53,909 nt of DNA. Origin: Laetiporus sulphureus 93-53 (taxonomy: Eukaryota > Basidiomycota > Agaricomycetes > Polyporales > Laetiporaceae). This document shows, one piece after another, positions 43,476 to 53,746 of the stretch (its first letter is position 1; every line of letters begins with the position of its first letter). The position numbers and the translations under genes were made by a program. The notes beneath the pieces are model-generated. The model saw only the letters and a list, made by a program, of their open reading frames with translations, was not told where the DNA came from and ran no database searches. Where the stretch lies: positions 1 through 53,909 of the forward strand of contig NW_024468605.1 of NCBI RefSeq assembly GCF_001632365.1. The letters are read 5' to 3'.

Positions 43476-45933
43476 TCAGTAACATTCCCAACTATGTCCT
43501 CCCACAGCGATCAGCCTGTTGAACAGCTCGTCCCTCCCCTTGATCGCCGTCAAGACCCGCTTCTCACCCGCCTCGTCCTCAATCTCAAGCCCGTCAACAA
43601 CCTCCCGCTGCAACGCCCACCCAATGACCATCTTCCCCTTCCACCCATACCCGCCCACCTTCCTCAGCCCGCCCACCTCCTTCAGCGCGATCGTGAACAC
43701 CCCCGGAGGCACCTCGGGCTCCGGCCCCGGCCCCGCTTTCACAGCAGCAGCAACGGTCTTCGCGATGCTCGCCAGGTTCCGCTTCAAGTCCTTCTCCCAC
43801 ACGAACGAAAGAAAGGGAGACGCGGCGCTCGTGACGAGCACGACGTAGCCGCGCTTCCCGTGCATACGCGCCGCGTAGGTCGTCGGCCCGTCGCCCACGC
43901 CGACTCGACTGCCCGTTGGGCCATCGCTCGTGATGACCTTGTCCTCGTCTTCAGGCACGGCGCCCAGTCGGCGCTTGGCTGCTTCGGACCCCATCTTCGC
44001 CTTTATGTGGTCGATGCCCAGCGCACCGCTGACTGTCGCTTTTCCGGTGCCTTTGAGCAGCTTGGTGAGCTTGTTCCCGGATCTGGGCTTCCCTGCGTTT
44101 CCGTCGGTGTCGGCTTCGCTGTCCTGCTGTGCGTTCTCGTCCGCGTGGGCGCTTTCGACTTCGTAATTCGACGCGTCGAACTCGTAGTCGCGTTCCTTCA
44201 CCGCGGCCTCTGGGTCGCTATGTTCTTCTCCCTCTGTCACCTTGTTCGTCGAAGGCGGAGGAGGCAGCGGAGTCTTGTGTGCTTCGGCGATCCTCAGAAG
44301 CGTAACGGTCAGTTGCGCATTTGTAGGTACACCCTTTAGAAGTGTCCTACGTCGAAAGAATATTCGTCTCACAGTTACTCACAAGCAGTTTCACGCACGC
44401 ACCTCCTGAGCTCCAAGGCCTCTCTCCAGTTGGGGTAACGCGTTGTTATCCAGTGCACCGAACGCGTCATGATCGGCTGTCCGAAAATGGCAAACCCGAT
44501 GCCGAAAGTAGTCGCCTTTACGAAGAGCGCCGATGGTACAATCGTCATCGCAACCATCAGCGATAGTACGACCGCCGCGAGGCGAAGGCGGGGCGCGTGC
44601 GAGAAGGGCGGCGTCGGCGACAATGCACTGCGAACAGGTGAGCACGGCGGGATTGACGGCAACGCAACGGGAGAACGCACTTGCCGAAGCGTTCCCAAGT
44701 GTCCACGACGTCCGACAACGCACGCATCGCAGGACGCGCGGTCTCCCACATCGCCGCCTCGACGTGCGTCTTGGTCGCATCGTGCTTCCCATCCGCCCGC
44801 GCGCCCTGAGCGACGTGTGTCGCATCCGCCGTCTGCGCCGCAATCTGCGTCGGCTCAGGCATCGCAGCGCCAATACCACCCTCCTCCTGCTTCGCGGCGT
44901 CGACATCCTCCGACTGGCCCGCGTGCGGTGCGACTTTCTGCCCTGTGGCGGTGCCGATGGCGAGGGAGGCGACGCCCGACACGAAGTTGGTCGCTTCTTG
45001 CTCTACTGCCTCGCCCTTGTGCGCTTCTGGTGCGCCTGAGAGGCTGTCACCGCTGCCGATGGTGCCCGCGCGTGGGACCTGGAGGTTGCCTGACTTCGCG
45101 CTTACGGCGGCGAGTGGGGCTGGTGGGAAGAGATAACGACGGGAGGGCGGGTGCATGATGAGAACGAGGAGTGTCATGCTGATGAGGGCACCGAGGAGGT
45201 TGTTGAACCAAGCGAGATAGTATGCCTGGAGGAAGCGTCAATTGTTATATTCAAGATGACAGTGCATTCGTACTTACGATGGTGAAGCCAGCGGTGCGGC
45301 GTGGCTCGTTCCACGAGCGAATGCGTGCAATGTGCTTGCCGAACGCGGCGATCCCGATGATCTAGGATGGGAAAATTTTTAGTGTGCTTCCCGTGTCGTA
45401 CGGCGGGTGAGCTGTGCGCACAATGCTCATATAGAACCGCTCGAGGTGAGCGCGCAGCTTGTCTGGTGAAAATTCCTCATTCTCGGATATTTCCAGATCT
45501 AGTTGGCCCAGTGGAGGCGGCGGTATCGCCTTGACATGGTATATTTGCTGCGCAAGAGGTAGATGAGATTGAGACAAAAACAGGATTTGGCACACTGACG
45601 CACCTTGTTGAATCTGCGGATCAAAGTGAACAGATCCTCGTTGGAGAGACCGTGCACGATAGTTGGCGGTAGATGTGCTAGGTCTCTGTTCCACCCGATG
45701 TCCCTTACCTCGGGATCCTTCAAGTCGAGCTGAATGTCGGCACTGGCGCCGGGATCTGGTGGGAGTTCTACCGTCTGCGCGATGACGTTTGCGTCGGATT
45801 GCAGGAGAGGATTTCCATCGGGGGCGGTAGCGAGTGCTGTCCGTGGGGTGGCAGGAGATACCGCTGAGTCGATGGGGACCTCAGAGTACTCTGGGGGGAG
45901 GTCTCCTGCAGGTCGAAGTGCTGGGTCCTCCAT
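43476..45933 (-). CDS. DUF3292 fungal membrane protein
   Basis: Minus-strand exons 45604-45933, 45422-45547, 45278-45361, 44681-45225, 44403-44627, 43476-44346 give 726 residues in continuous phase. The layout fits the fungal DUF3292 family, whose function is unknown. It has an acidic/Pro-rich N-terminus (DLPPEYSEVPID, GWNRDLAHLPPTIVHGLSNEDLF), then LERFYMSI and a membrane block with LAWFNNLLGALISMTLLVLI, a polar stretch with Ala/Glu-rich sequence, and a second hydrophobic pair around AAVVLSLMVAMTIVPSALF and TTFGIGFAIFGQPIM. The cytosolic C-terminal region includes KLTKLLKGTGKATVSGALG, RGYVVLVTSAASPFLSFVWE and VGGYGWKGKMVIGWAL, suggestive of a lipid- or membrane-binding domain. Its promoter and first exon have a broken duplicate at 49735-49925. 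Confidence 0.87.
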
Positions 45934-46029
45934 GGCGCTCAGAATGAAGTGAGGGTAGTTGGGTGATGGTCAATAGGAGGAACGAGGGCGCTGGTTGCGC
46001 TCCGCCGAACGCCAGGGTTGCCATGTCCA

Positions 46030-46694
46030 ACTCACTCCATGACGTACCTATTTAAGCAGTGATCGAGTATCTGTGTGGCATAGGGGCCGAGCGCTCCCTG
46101 CCATCGAGACAGAGCCCCACCGGGGACTGCCACCGTTTTTCCTGTGTACGCCTTGCAGAGTGCTCTATATGGATCGGGGAATGATCGAGTCCTGGTAGAG
46201 GAGGTAAAACCTGTCGCCATTATCATATAGTCTAACCTCTCATCTAGGTGACCGAGCTCTTTTCCACTGTCAAGGGATGTGGTGTTTACAACCCACTTGC
46301 CATCTTGAAAGTCGACCTTGGTCACTTTGGTATGCAGCCTGAGGTCTCCGTCGCGCACGTACTGCTGAGCATAGGCGTGCTGGCAGGTATCGTCCCATAT
46401 CATCAGAATATCCAACTTTTCCAGTGGCAGCATAAGAGAAGAAGCACGTGTGGCGCGCGAACTACTGTATTTGTTGTCATGAGTGGCCGGTGGAATGGAT
46501 GGTCGGATGACCATATTCCACCGATATCGCTGCAGGATTCGAAGATCGCCGCTTGAAGTTGAGGATAGTGGGTGATGTGCCACAAGTTCGGCTTGGCCAC
46601 CGCCTAGCATGCGATGAGTGACAGTTGACATGGAAAATACTTACCTATGATGGCAACACGCTTCAACTTGGAGGAGCAGTTCCACGATTCCATC
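46030..46694 (-). pseudogene. Flavin monooxygenase pseudogene (N-terminal part)
   Basis: Minus-strand exon 1 (ATG at 46694) encodes SSKLKRVAIIG and is followed by a GTAAGT intron. Exon 2 continues GGGQAELVAHHP, giving the FAD-binding GxGxxG. The frame then shifts: AIFESCSDIGGIWSSDHPFHRPLMTTN is in another frame. Later pieces (ILMIWDDTCQHAYAQQYV, LRLHTKVTKVDFQDGKWVV, LDYMIMATGF, GKTVAVPGGALSRW) are in the first frame again. The copy stops at about 46032 in what corresponds to residue 190 of the neighbouring full paralogue, so the C-terminal two-thirds is missing. It is clearly homologous to the gene at 46974-49099 and in the same orientation, a tandem duplicate that has decayed. Confidence 0.88.
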
Positions 46695-46973
46695 AGGCTC
46701 TTTAGGATGAACGCTTGAATGATGACATTCAGAGTATAGCGTGTCCAAGGTTCAAGTACGAGCACGGAGGATACAATTCCATCACTGATTGTGACCAAGG
46801 TTAGTATACGGAGTGAACCTTACAATCGCGTCGGGGGCTTTATGATCTGATCCTAGTCTCACGATAAATCTTGCCTTCCGAGCCTTGGATACCACCAGGC
46901 GAATGCTTCACTAGATATCTACACTGTCGTACAAAAGCCAGACGACTCAAATCATCAGGACGAGCCCAATTGT

Positions 46974-49099
46974 TCAGGGCCTCGTAAACGTAGTCTCGCT
47001 AACGACGCCCTCGCTGGAACTGTCTCTGATTTCGAACTGCGTCACCTCCGCGCCATTGAAAACGAACTTGTAGCTCGCGAGGACCGCCACCTCCGATCCT
47101 CTTCCTATTGCGCACCAACCATCCGAACCATGTTGCTCCGCGAACGAGGACTCGTTGGGAGAGTCGCGCGAGACGGCCTCGATGTTGTGCTGCCAGCTAT
47201 CCGTTTGATCTTCATCCGGAGGTTGTTCATAATCGGCGCGAACAACGCTCCACACAGCGATGGTATCGCTAGCAGGATCGTAGCGATAGACTGCCGTGCG
47301 CTGCTCTTCAGCCGACTCTCCCGTCGCGGATATGAACACCCCTCGTTCGTGATAGAGATATTCGCGGATGACAGCCTCGGTCATGGCCCCTGGTCCGGTC
47401 AGTGGACCAGTCATAGGGCGCATAAGGAACGTGCCAAAGCCCACAAATTGGCCATTCATTGCAGGCTGTGATGCGCTGTGGACGGTGCGATCGACCTGCC
47501 ACTGGCCCGCCCACGAACGGAATGCAGCGCCTCGAACCCAAGTCCCGGATGTCATAAGCGTGAAGGCGCTTTCCGTATCGAGGCGGATCTCCTCGACGTC
47601 GTGCGTGACTTCGAGCGGATAGTTTGCAGCTACCACGTAAGTCGCATCGGACATCGGGATGCCAAGCAGATCGGCGTAGCTCTCGAACAAGCCAGCGTAG
47701 TCGCCGTGAGGGAACTGAATGCCCGACTTGCTCGAAGCCTCTCGCACACTCTCCTCCAAGGCCACACCCTCCTTCATCTCGTCATCCGAAGGCCAGCTTT
47801 GGGCTCCCGAAAAGATTGCCGCCAAGTAACGCGCCTGGAGCTCGATCACCCCGTAGTACGATCCTCGATACATGCCCACGAATCCGGCGTTTGGCAGGTC
47901 AGGATGCAGCACGAGGCGATGAGAGAGGAAGGGAACACTACGATTATTCGGCTGGAAACTGATCGCATCACGGGCGCTCTGAGAGAGGTATGGCAGCACG
48001 ATGTTGTAGCCAGTGCACATGATGACAACGTCTGGACGATCGATACGGTCTCCCGTGGAAAGAACCAACTCGCCGGTCGTCGTATCAACCGCCGCCAGCC
48101 TCGCGAGGTACGTCTGCACGATCCCCGTCTGGATCCCACCCCTGTAAAGCTCGGACATGCCGACCTGCGCGGGCGTGCTGGTGTCGAATTCGAATGAAGG
48201 GAGAAGATTGTTCGGAAACAATGACTGAAAGTAGGCATGCGTGCTGCGATTGGCAGCGGGAGTCGGGTTGATCGCTTCTGTGCGACGGCCGTTGAGATCT
48301 GTTCTGTTGTACGACAACAAATCCCAAGGAAGGAACGATGGCATTGCAGAGGAGTTGGTTGGTGTATAGAGGGGCGAGACGTAGAACGGCCTCGGAGTGA
48401 TGTGATGGACTTTGCGGGCATAGGGTGAAAGCGCACCAGCGATCTCAACGGCAGACAGTGACCCACCCACCACGGCGACGGTCTTGTCCAAGTACGCGTC
48501 GGGATCCTTGAACATAGCTGAGTGTTCGAGGACGGGGAAATTGTCTATTCCTGGCAAATCGGGGATGTATGGACTCGAAAAGAAGCCTGTAGCGATGATC
48601 AGGTAATGAAAAACCTCGACGTGTGCAACGGAATTGCCATCCTGCTGCGTGGAAACGCTTTTCACCATCCACTTGCCATCCTGATAGTCCACCGAGGCGA
48701 CTTTGGTATTCAATCTAACGTCAGCTTTGTCGACATAAGTCTGCGCATACACGTCAAGGAAGTGGCCCATGTCCCCGGAGTACCGAAAAAGGTCCTTCCT
48801 CTCGCGTCCTGCATCCGCCGGCCAAGGGACATCAGAAAAGGTACACGTGTGGCGACATATGTTGGTCGTCATGAGTGGACGGTGGTGAGGATGGTCAGGG
48901 GACCATATTCCACCGAGAGAGGGCGAAGCTTCGAAGATGACTGCTTTCAGGTTCTGGCAATTGCTCATATGCCTATATGCTACGAGACCGGCTTGGCCAC
49001 CGCCTGGAAATTGTGCATGACGGTGAGAGACGCGTGAGGATATGCAGGATTATGCTATGTACCTATGATTGCTACTCATTTCTGGGAGCCGGGTTCCAT
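46974..49099 (-). CDS. Flavin-containing monooxygenase fused to a C-terminal DUF6314-like domain; in-frame TGA in exon 1
   Basis: Exons 49063-49099 and 46974-49003 give 688 codons. Exon 1 reads MEPGSQK, then TGA (49076-49078), then VAIIG, joining to GGGQAGLVAYRH in exon 2. The neighbouring paralogue has Arg (CGT) at the stop position, so CGA to TGA is the simplest explanation, and the FAD-binding GxGxxG would not be translated as annotated. Without exon 1 the frame opens at an ATG at 48968, inside the first helix, which would lose the FAD site. Exon 2 is otherwise intact: FEASPSLGGIWSPDHP, KTVAVVGGSLSAVEIAG (the NADPH motif region) and IIATGF/IMCTGYN. After about residue 480 comes an added domain (FRSWAGQWQVDRTVHS ... 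VAVLASYKFVFNG, ending SETTFTRP). It resembles bacterial DUF6314; that match is from memory. Likely substrates are unknown. Confidence 0.85.
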
Positions 49100-49734
49100 G
49101 GTACGAGAGGGACGTCGGGATTGAAAGTCAGCAGGACCATCCGTGATACGAAGGAATATATAGGTAGGTGAGTGGCATACGTCTCATCGTGCACATGAGC
49201 TGCGCATGTTGAGAACTCTATCGTTGGAAGATCAGTGAATGCTTAGCAAGTTCTGTTGACAGCGAAGTGTCCGAATGAACGGAGTTTTGAACAAGCCGAG
49301 AGCACGAGCACTGGCATCGTGAGACCGAGACGTCGACAACTAGCGGTATCATTCCTTGTTGCGACACTTCGAGGGACAGAACGATGTCTGGCATCGACCC
49401 GAGACCCAGCTGATGCTTCCATTCAGGTCAGCCAAAGTCAAGGTGATGGATGGAAGGCGCACAATTCTATTGCCAAATCCCCCCGAATTGAGAATGCGAG
49501 TCAGGTCATACGGAAGAATCGATTGTGCAGGTCAAACTAAACCCAGCACCGATTCTATTGATGTGTCGGTCAATGGTGAGCTCCGGTGTACCGAGAGCCT
49601 ATATTTGGTGCACGAGCTTGACCTTCGGTGGGTGGTCTGAAACACGCGTTGTTCTCAGGAAATGAAAAGTCCGCAGCATCTCTGATCAACATAAGTGCAT
49701 AACCACTATTGGCGATGCACGTTGGTAGCAGATA
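49100..49734. other. Intergenic upstream of the monooxygenase
   Basis: No gene seen. The first few hundred bases are the monooxygenase promoter. Confidence 0.4.
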
Positions 49735-49925
49735 CTGACGACTCGATAGGGACTTTGGAGTACTCTGGGGGAGGTCTTGTGCAGGTCGTCGGAGCGCTGG
49801 ATCCTCCATGGCGATCAGAGTAAAGTGAGAGTAGCGTGCGCAAGAGTGGCAGTCAACGGCGGGAGGTGATAGATAACAGAGGGAACGAGGGATGCTGGTC
49901 GCGCTCCGCCCTGCTCTATGACATA
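49735..49925 (-). pseudogene. Duplicate of DUF3292 promoter and exon 1 start (fragment)
   Basis: Minus-strand sequence closely matches 45860-46015. Both have an ATG followed by MEDPALR, then CCTGCA.GACCTCCC and GAGTACTC; upstream of the ATG both share TCACTTTA/TCACTTCATTCTGA and GCGCTCCGCC. The fragment has an extra CGA codon and a one-base shift after about 12 codons, and nothing of exons 2-6 follows. It marks the right end of a duplicated block that also contains a monooxygenase copy. Confidence 0.8.
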
Positions 49926-50397
49926 CCCGAAGCAGTGATCAAGTGGCGACCTAACCCAGTACTGTCCCATAAACATTCATCATCATATCCTGACGCTCCG
50001 CCGTCCGATAGACATTCATCATCATGTTCTGAGACCGGTGAAGGCGAGACTCAGGCAGAAACGGAGTATACGGCCCTCGAGTCTGCGTTGCCCACCATGA
50101 AAGAGCTTCAGCAATGTAGATTGACGGTTGGTGCTGCACCCGGCACGTACGAGCAAAGACGGTGCAGAACTTACGCGCGTGTGTTGTCCGTCGAGATCAC
50201 GATGAAGGTCGACGTCGTTATCCGAGTGCGTCAGAACGAGATGGGCCAGATGCGCGGCCGATCAAATCGCGATTTGTGTGATCACGAGTGCGTTCGTGTC
50301 CGCGCCCCCCGCTCATCGCCCCAGCCATGCCATTCTCCCCCTCTGCCCATCCTCGGCTCTCTTCCGAGTCACCGACGTCCTGTTGCCCGCTCACCGC
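49926..50397. other. Intergenic upstream of the carboxylase gene
   Basis: No gene seen. ACATTCATCATCAT occurs twice (about 49972 and 50011), a short direct repeat about 40 bp apart. A C-rich leader precedes the ATG. Confidence 0.4.
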
Positions 50398-52672
50398 ATG
50401 CTCTCGCCCGCCATGCTCACGAACACGCGTCGTTCAGTGGCGCGCTCGCTCTCTCGCGTGCCTCGCAGCTTCACTCCGGGCTTGACTGCTGGCACGCGTC
50501 TGGACAACGACCATGACGCGCATCCGTCCCTGGCTCGCTCGCTGTCGTCGCTCAGAAGCTCTGCTCGAGGCCGGCCTGCCGCTGCCGCTGACACATGGAG
50601 GAACGCGCATCTCCGTGAACGCACTGCAATCCCTTCCATTCATACCGCCCTGTCAGACACCCGCAGAGCCGTCTCGGCGCCCTCACCAGACAGGAAGCCC
50701 CACTTTGACAAGATCCTCATCGCGAATCGGTGCGTGCGCTCTCTCCGATGCCCTGACGTAGCACTCATCGCGATCCCTCTGAAGAGGCGAGATCGCGTGT
50801 CGTGTGATCCGCACGGCGAAGAAGCTGGGAATAACGACCGTCGCGGTCTACAGCGAGGTGGATGCCGACGCACTGCACGTTCGCTTGGTACGTGCATCAG
50901 ACGCGACGCGCGACGCCTTTCACTTACGTCGCGCCGTGCACTCTAGGCGGACGAGGCGTACTGTATCGGGCCTGCCGCATCATCGGAGAGCTACGTAAGC
51001 CCATTCGTGCCCGCCGCGTATTGACTACGACCTGAACGCTTCGCCCGCAGCTCCGCATGGACAAGATCATCAAAGTCTGCCACCGTAGCGGCGCTCAGGT
51101 CAGCTGCGTCTTCCCCAGATGAACAAGCTCTAACGCGCAGCTCGCAAGGCCGTACACCCCGGCTACGGCTTCCTCAGCGAGAACGCGCACTTTGCGGAAC
51201 GTCTCGCGCACGAGGGCATCGCGTTCATAGGCCCTCCCGCCAGTGCCATCGTGAGCATGGGTTCCAAGAGGTAGGCAATTCCAGCGTCTCGCACGCCGCT
51301 TGTCTGACTGACAGGCACGGACTCTAGCGAGTCAAAGACGATCATGTCAGGTACGCATTGAATCGCTGCCGTTCTCTAATTCTTTCTGACGGCTATACTG
51401 CAAAACAAGACGCGGGCGTGCCAGTCGTCCCAGGCTATCACGGGGCAGATCAGGATCCCGCACTGCTCGCTCAAGAAGCGACTCGGATCGGTTCGTCCTC
51501 TGTCCCTCCCATGACCTCGCTACTGACCTGCGACCGCAGGCTATCCGGTGCTCATCAAAGCCGTGCACGGCGGCGGCGGCAAAGGCATGCGCGTCGTGCG
51601 CTCCGCTGCCGAATTCGCGGACACGCTGGAGAGCGCACAGCGCGAGGCGCGCAAGGCGTTCGGGAACGAGCACGTACTGGTCGAAAAGTTCATCGAGCGG
51701 CCGAGGCACGTCGAGGTGCAGGTGTTTGCGGATGCGCTGGGCGGGTGCGTGAGTCTGTGGGAGAGGGACTGCTCGGTGCAGAGGAGGAACCAGAAGATCA
51801 TCGAGGAGGTGAGTGTGATACAACTATCGCAGGAGAGCTTGATGGTCGACGGACACGCTCTGTAGGCACCGGCACCCGGCTTGTCACCGGAGTTGCGCGC
51901 GGACCTGAGCGCAAAGGCCGTTGCGGCTGCCAAGGCTGTGAACTACGTCGGTGCCGGCACCGTCGAGTTCATCTTTGACAACGATACGGACAAGTTCTAC
52001 TTCATGGAGATGTACGCTCGTCCTCCTGGTGCTGACCCTCTCGCAGTCGCTGACAATGCCCGTGCGTTAGGAACACGCGGTTGCAGGTGGAACACCCTGT
52101 CACGGAGATGATCACCGGGTTAGATCTGGTCGAGTGGCAGCTGGAGGTATGTCAGTGTCGTGTCGGTCCAACCCGTCCTCACGATTCCGCAGGTGGCAGC
52201 AGGCAACCCGCTCCCTCTCGATCAGTCGGAAGTCCCGCTGGTAGGGCACGCCTTCGAAGCGCGGATATACGCCGAGAACCCGCGCAACGACTTCCTCCCC
52301 GACTCCGGGCATCTGCTCTACCTCTCCACCCCGACGCCCACGCTCACCTTCGCGGCCCCCGTCCCTCCCGCATCACGCCCGCCCGCCGAGGCGCTCGTCC
52401 CCGCCCTCAGCGGCTCTGCACACGCCGCGGTCGTGCCGTCCGTGCGCGTCGAGCAGGGCTTCGAGGCGGGCGCGCAGATCGGCGTGTTCTACGACCCGAT
52501 GATCGCGAAGCTCGTCGTGCACGGCCGGGACCGCACGGAGGCGCTGCGCATGCTGCGGGGCGCGCTCGACGCGTACAGGGTCGTGGGCGTTTCTACGAAT
52601 GTGGAGTTTTTGAGGACGCTTGCGGGGCATGGCGCGTTTGTGGATGGGGAGCTGGAGACTGGATTCATACCT
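50398..52672 (+). CDS. 3-methylcrotonyl-CoA carboxylase alpha subunit, biotin carboxylase part only
   Basis: Mitochondrial leucine-degradation enzyme; this part carboxylates biotin using ATP and bicarbonate. Exons: 50398-50729, 50785-50887, 50947-50994, 51051-51098, 51149-51270, 51328-51350, 51410-51490, 51540-51808, 51866-52011, 52071-52146, 52193-52672, giving 576 in-phase codons. An Arg/Ser-rich presequence ([20 protein letters not shown]) is followed by [33 protein letters not shown], the ATP-grasp glycine loop [14 protein letters not shown], the catalytic [38 protein letters not shown] and the domain end [15 protein letters not shown]. It ends at FIP with a good donor (GTGAGT), but no later exon with the carboxyl-transfer-linked or biotin-carrier (AMKM) domain appears in the remaining 1.2 kb. 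The family separates it from pyruvate or propionyl carboxylase mainly through GELETGFIP and organisation, so the name is probable, not certain. Confidence 0.85.
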
Positions 52673-53296
52673 GTGAGTGCGTCGCGAAGTTTGTATGCTA
52701 AGTCGGGAGTAGAAACATCGTGCGGAGCTGTTAGGGTGAGACGCACTCGCTCTGTCTCGCCGTGCGTCGCCACTGGCATGCGTGCACGAGACTGCCAGAT
52801 GGATCCACGTGAGGTACGACCGTGCAGTATGTTAGAGATCGTGCCATGTAAGGAGCAGAGAGGCCTTTCACCGGATACAAGGCATATCGGACACTTTGCC
52901 GCAGTCTACGCTAGTCTCTGCAGCTCACAAAGGCCTGGTAAGCACGCTTTTGTTTTGACTACACTGAGTTGTGACCCATCATCTATTTCCAGCTAGTTTT
53001 GACATGCGCTCGCTGTCCTCCCCTTCTCCATGAATTCTCGATACCATTCCCACTTTGTGCTACCCTGATCCGGCACCGAATCCTCCATCGCCGACGATGC
53101 GCTCGTGCGCCTTTCCCATTCTTATCCCTTGCCGCCCAACTCGACCTCGCCCTCGACCTCGCCGTACCAGCCCGCTCATCCCGTTCAAGCCCCGTTCTCC
53201 TTGTTGCAAACAACATATCGTGGCTCATGAACCGCCCGACCGTCCCATCGACGTTACTTCACCAACCTCCCCGCGCTGGGTACATCAATGCGAAGG
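52673..53296. other. Region where the carboxylase 3' half should lie
   Basis: No exon matching the carboxylase continuation and no transposon end is visible. 53040-53230 is C-rich with short frames only. Confidence 0.45.
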
Positions 53297-53743
53297 GTTT
53301 GAGCGCGCCGCCTCGTTTCGAGACCAGATCGTGCGTCGGGGCCACAGCATTGCGATCGAAGACGGAGAGCGTTCTTTGCGCTGCGTGCGCTCGACGCCGA
53401 CGCCGACGGACCACAACGTGGACCGTGATTCGACGCAATGGACAGGGAGTGCGGGGAGACATCTCGAACGGTGAGCAGACTACCCGCTGCTCGATCCTTC
53501 GCGTGTACATGTCGACTGAAGCGTTTGAGCGCGCCGCCTTGTTCCGAGACCAGACCGCGCGTCGGGGCCACGCCATTGCGATCCAAGACGGAGAGCGTTC
53601 CTTGCGCTGCGTGCGCTCGACATCGACGCCGACGGACCGCAACGTGGACCGTGATTCGGCGCGATGGACGGGGAGTGCGGGGAGACATCTCGAACGGTGA
53701 GCAGACTACCCGCTGCTCGATCCTTCGCGTGTCCATGTCGACT
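53297..53743. repeat. 226-bp tandem duplication (two copies)
   Basis: Copy 1 begins GTTTGAGCGCGCCGCC at 53297; copy 2 begins identically at 53523. The period is 226 bp and the copies match to about 53743. On the plus strand both encode a similar short peptide starting FERAA.FRDQ and ending GSAGRHLER then TGA. Differences are mainly transitions. Confidence 0.85.
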
Positions 53744-53746
53744 AGC

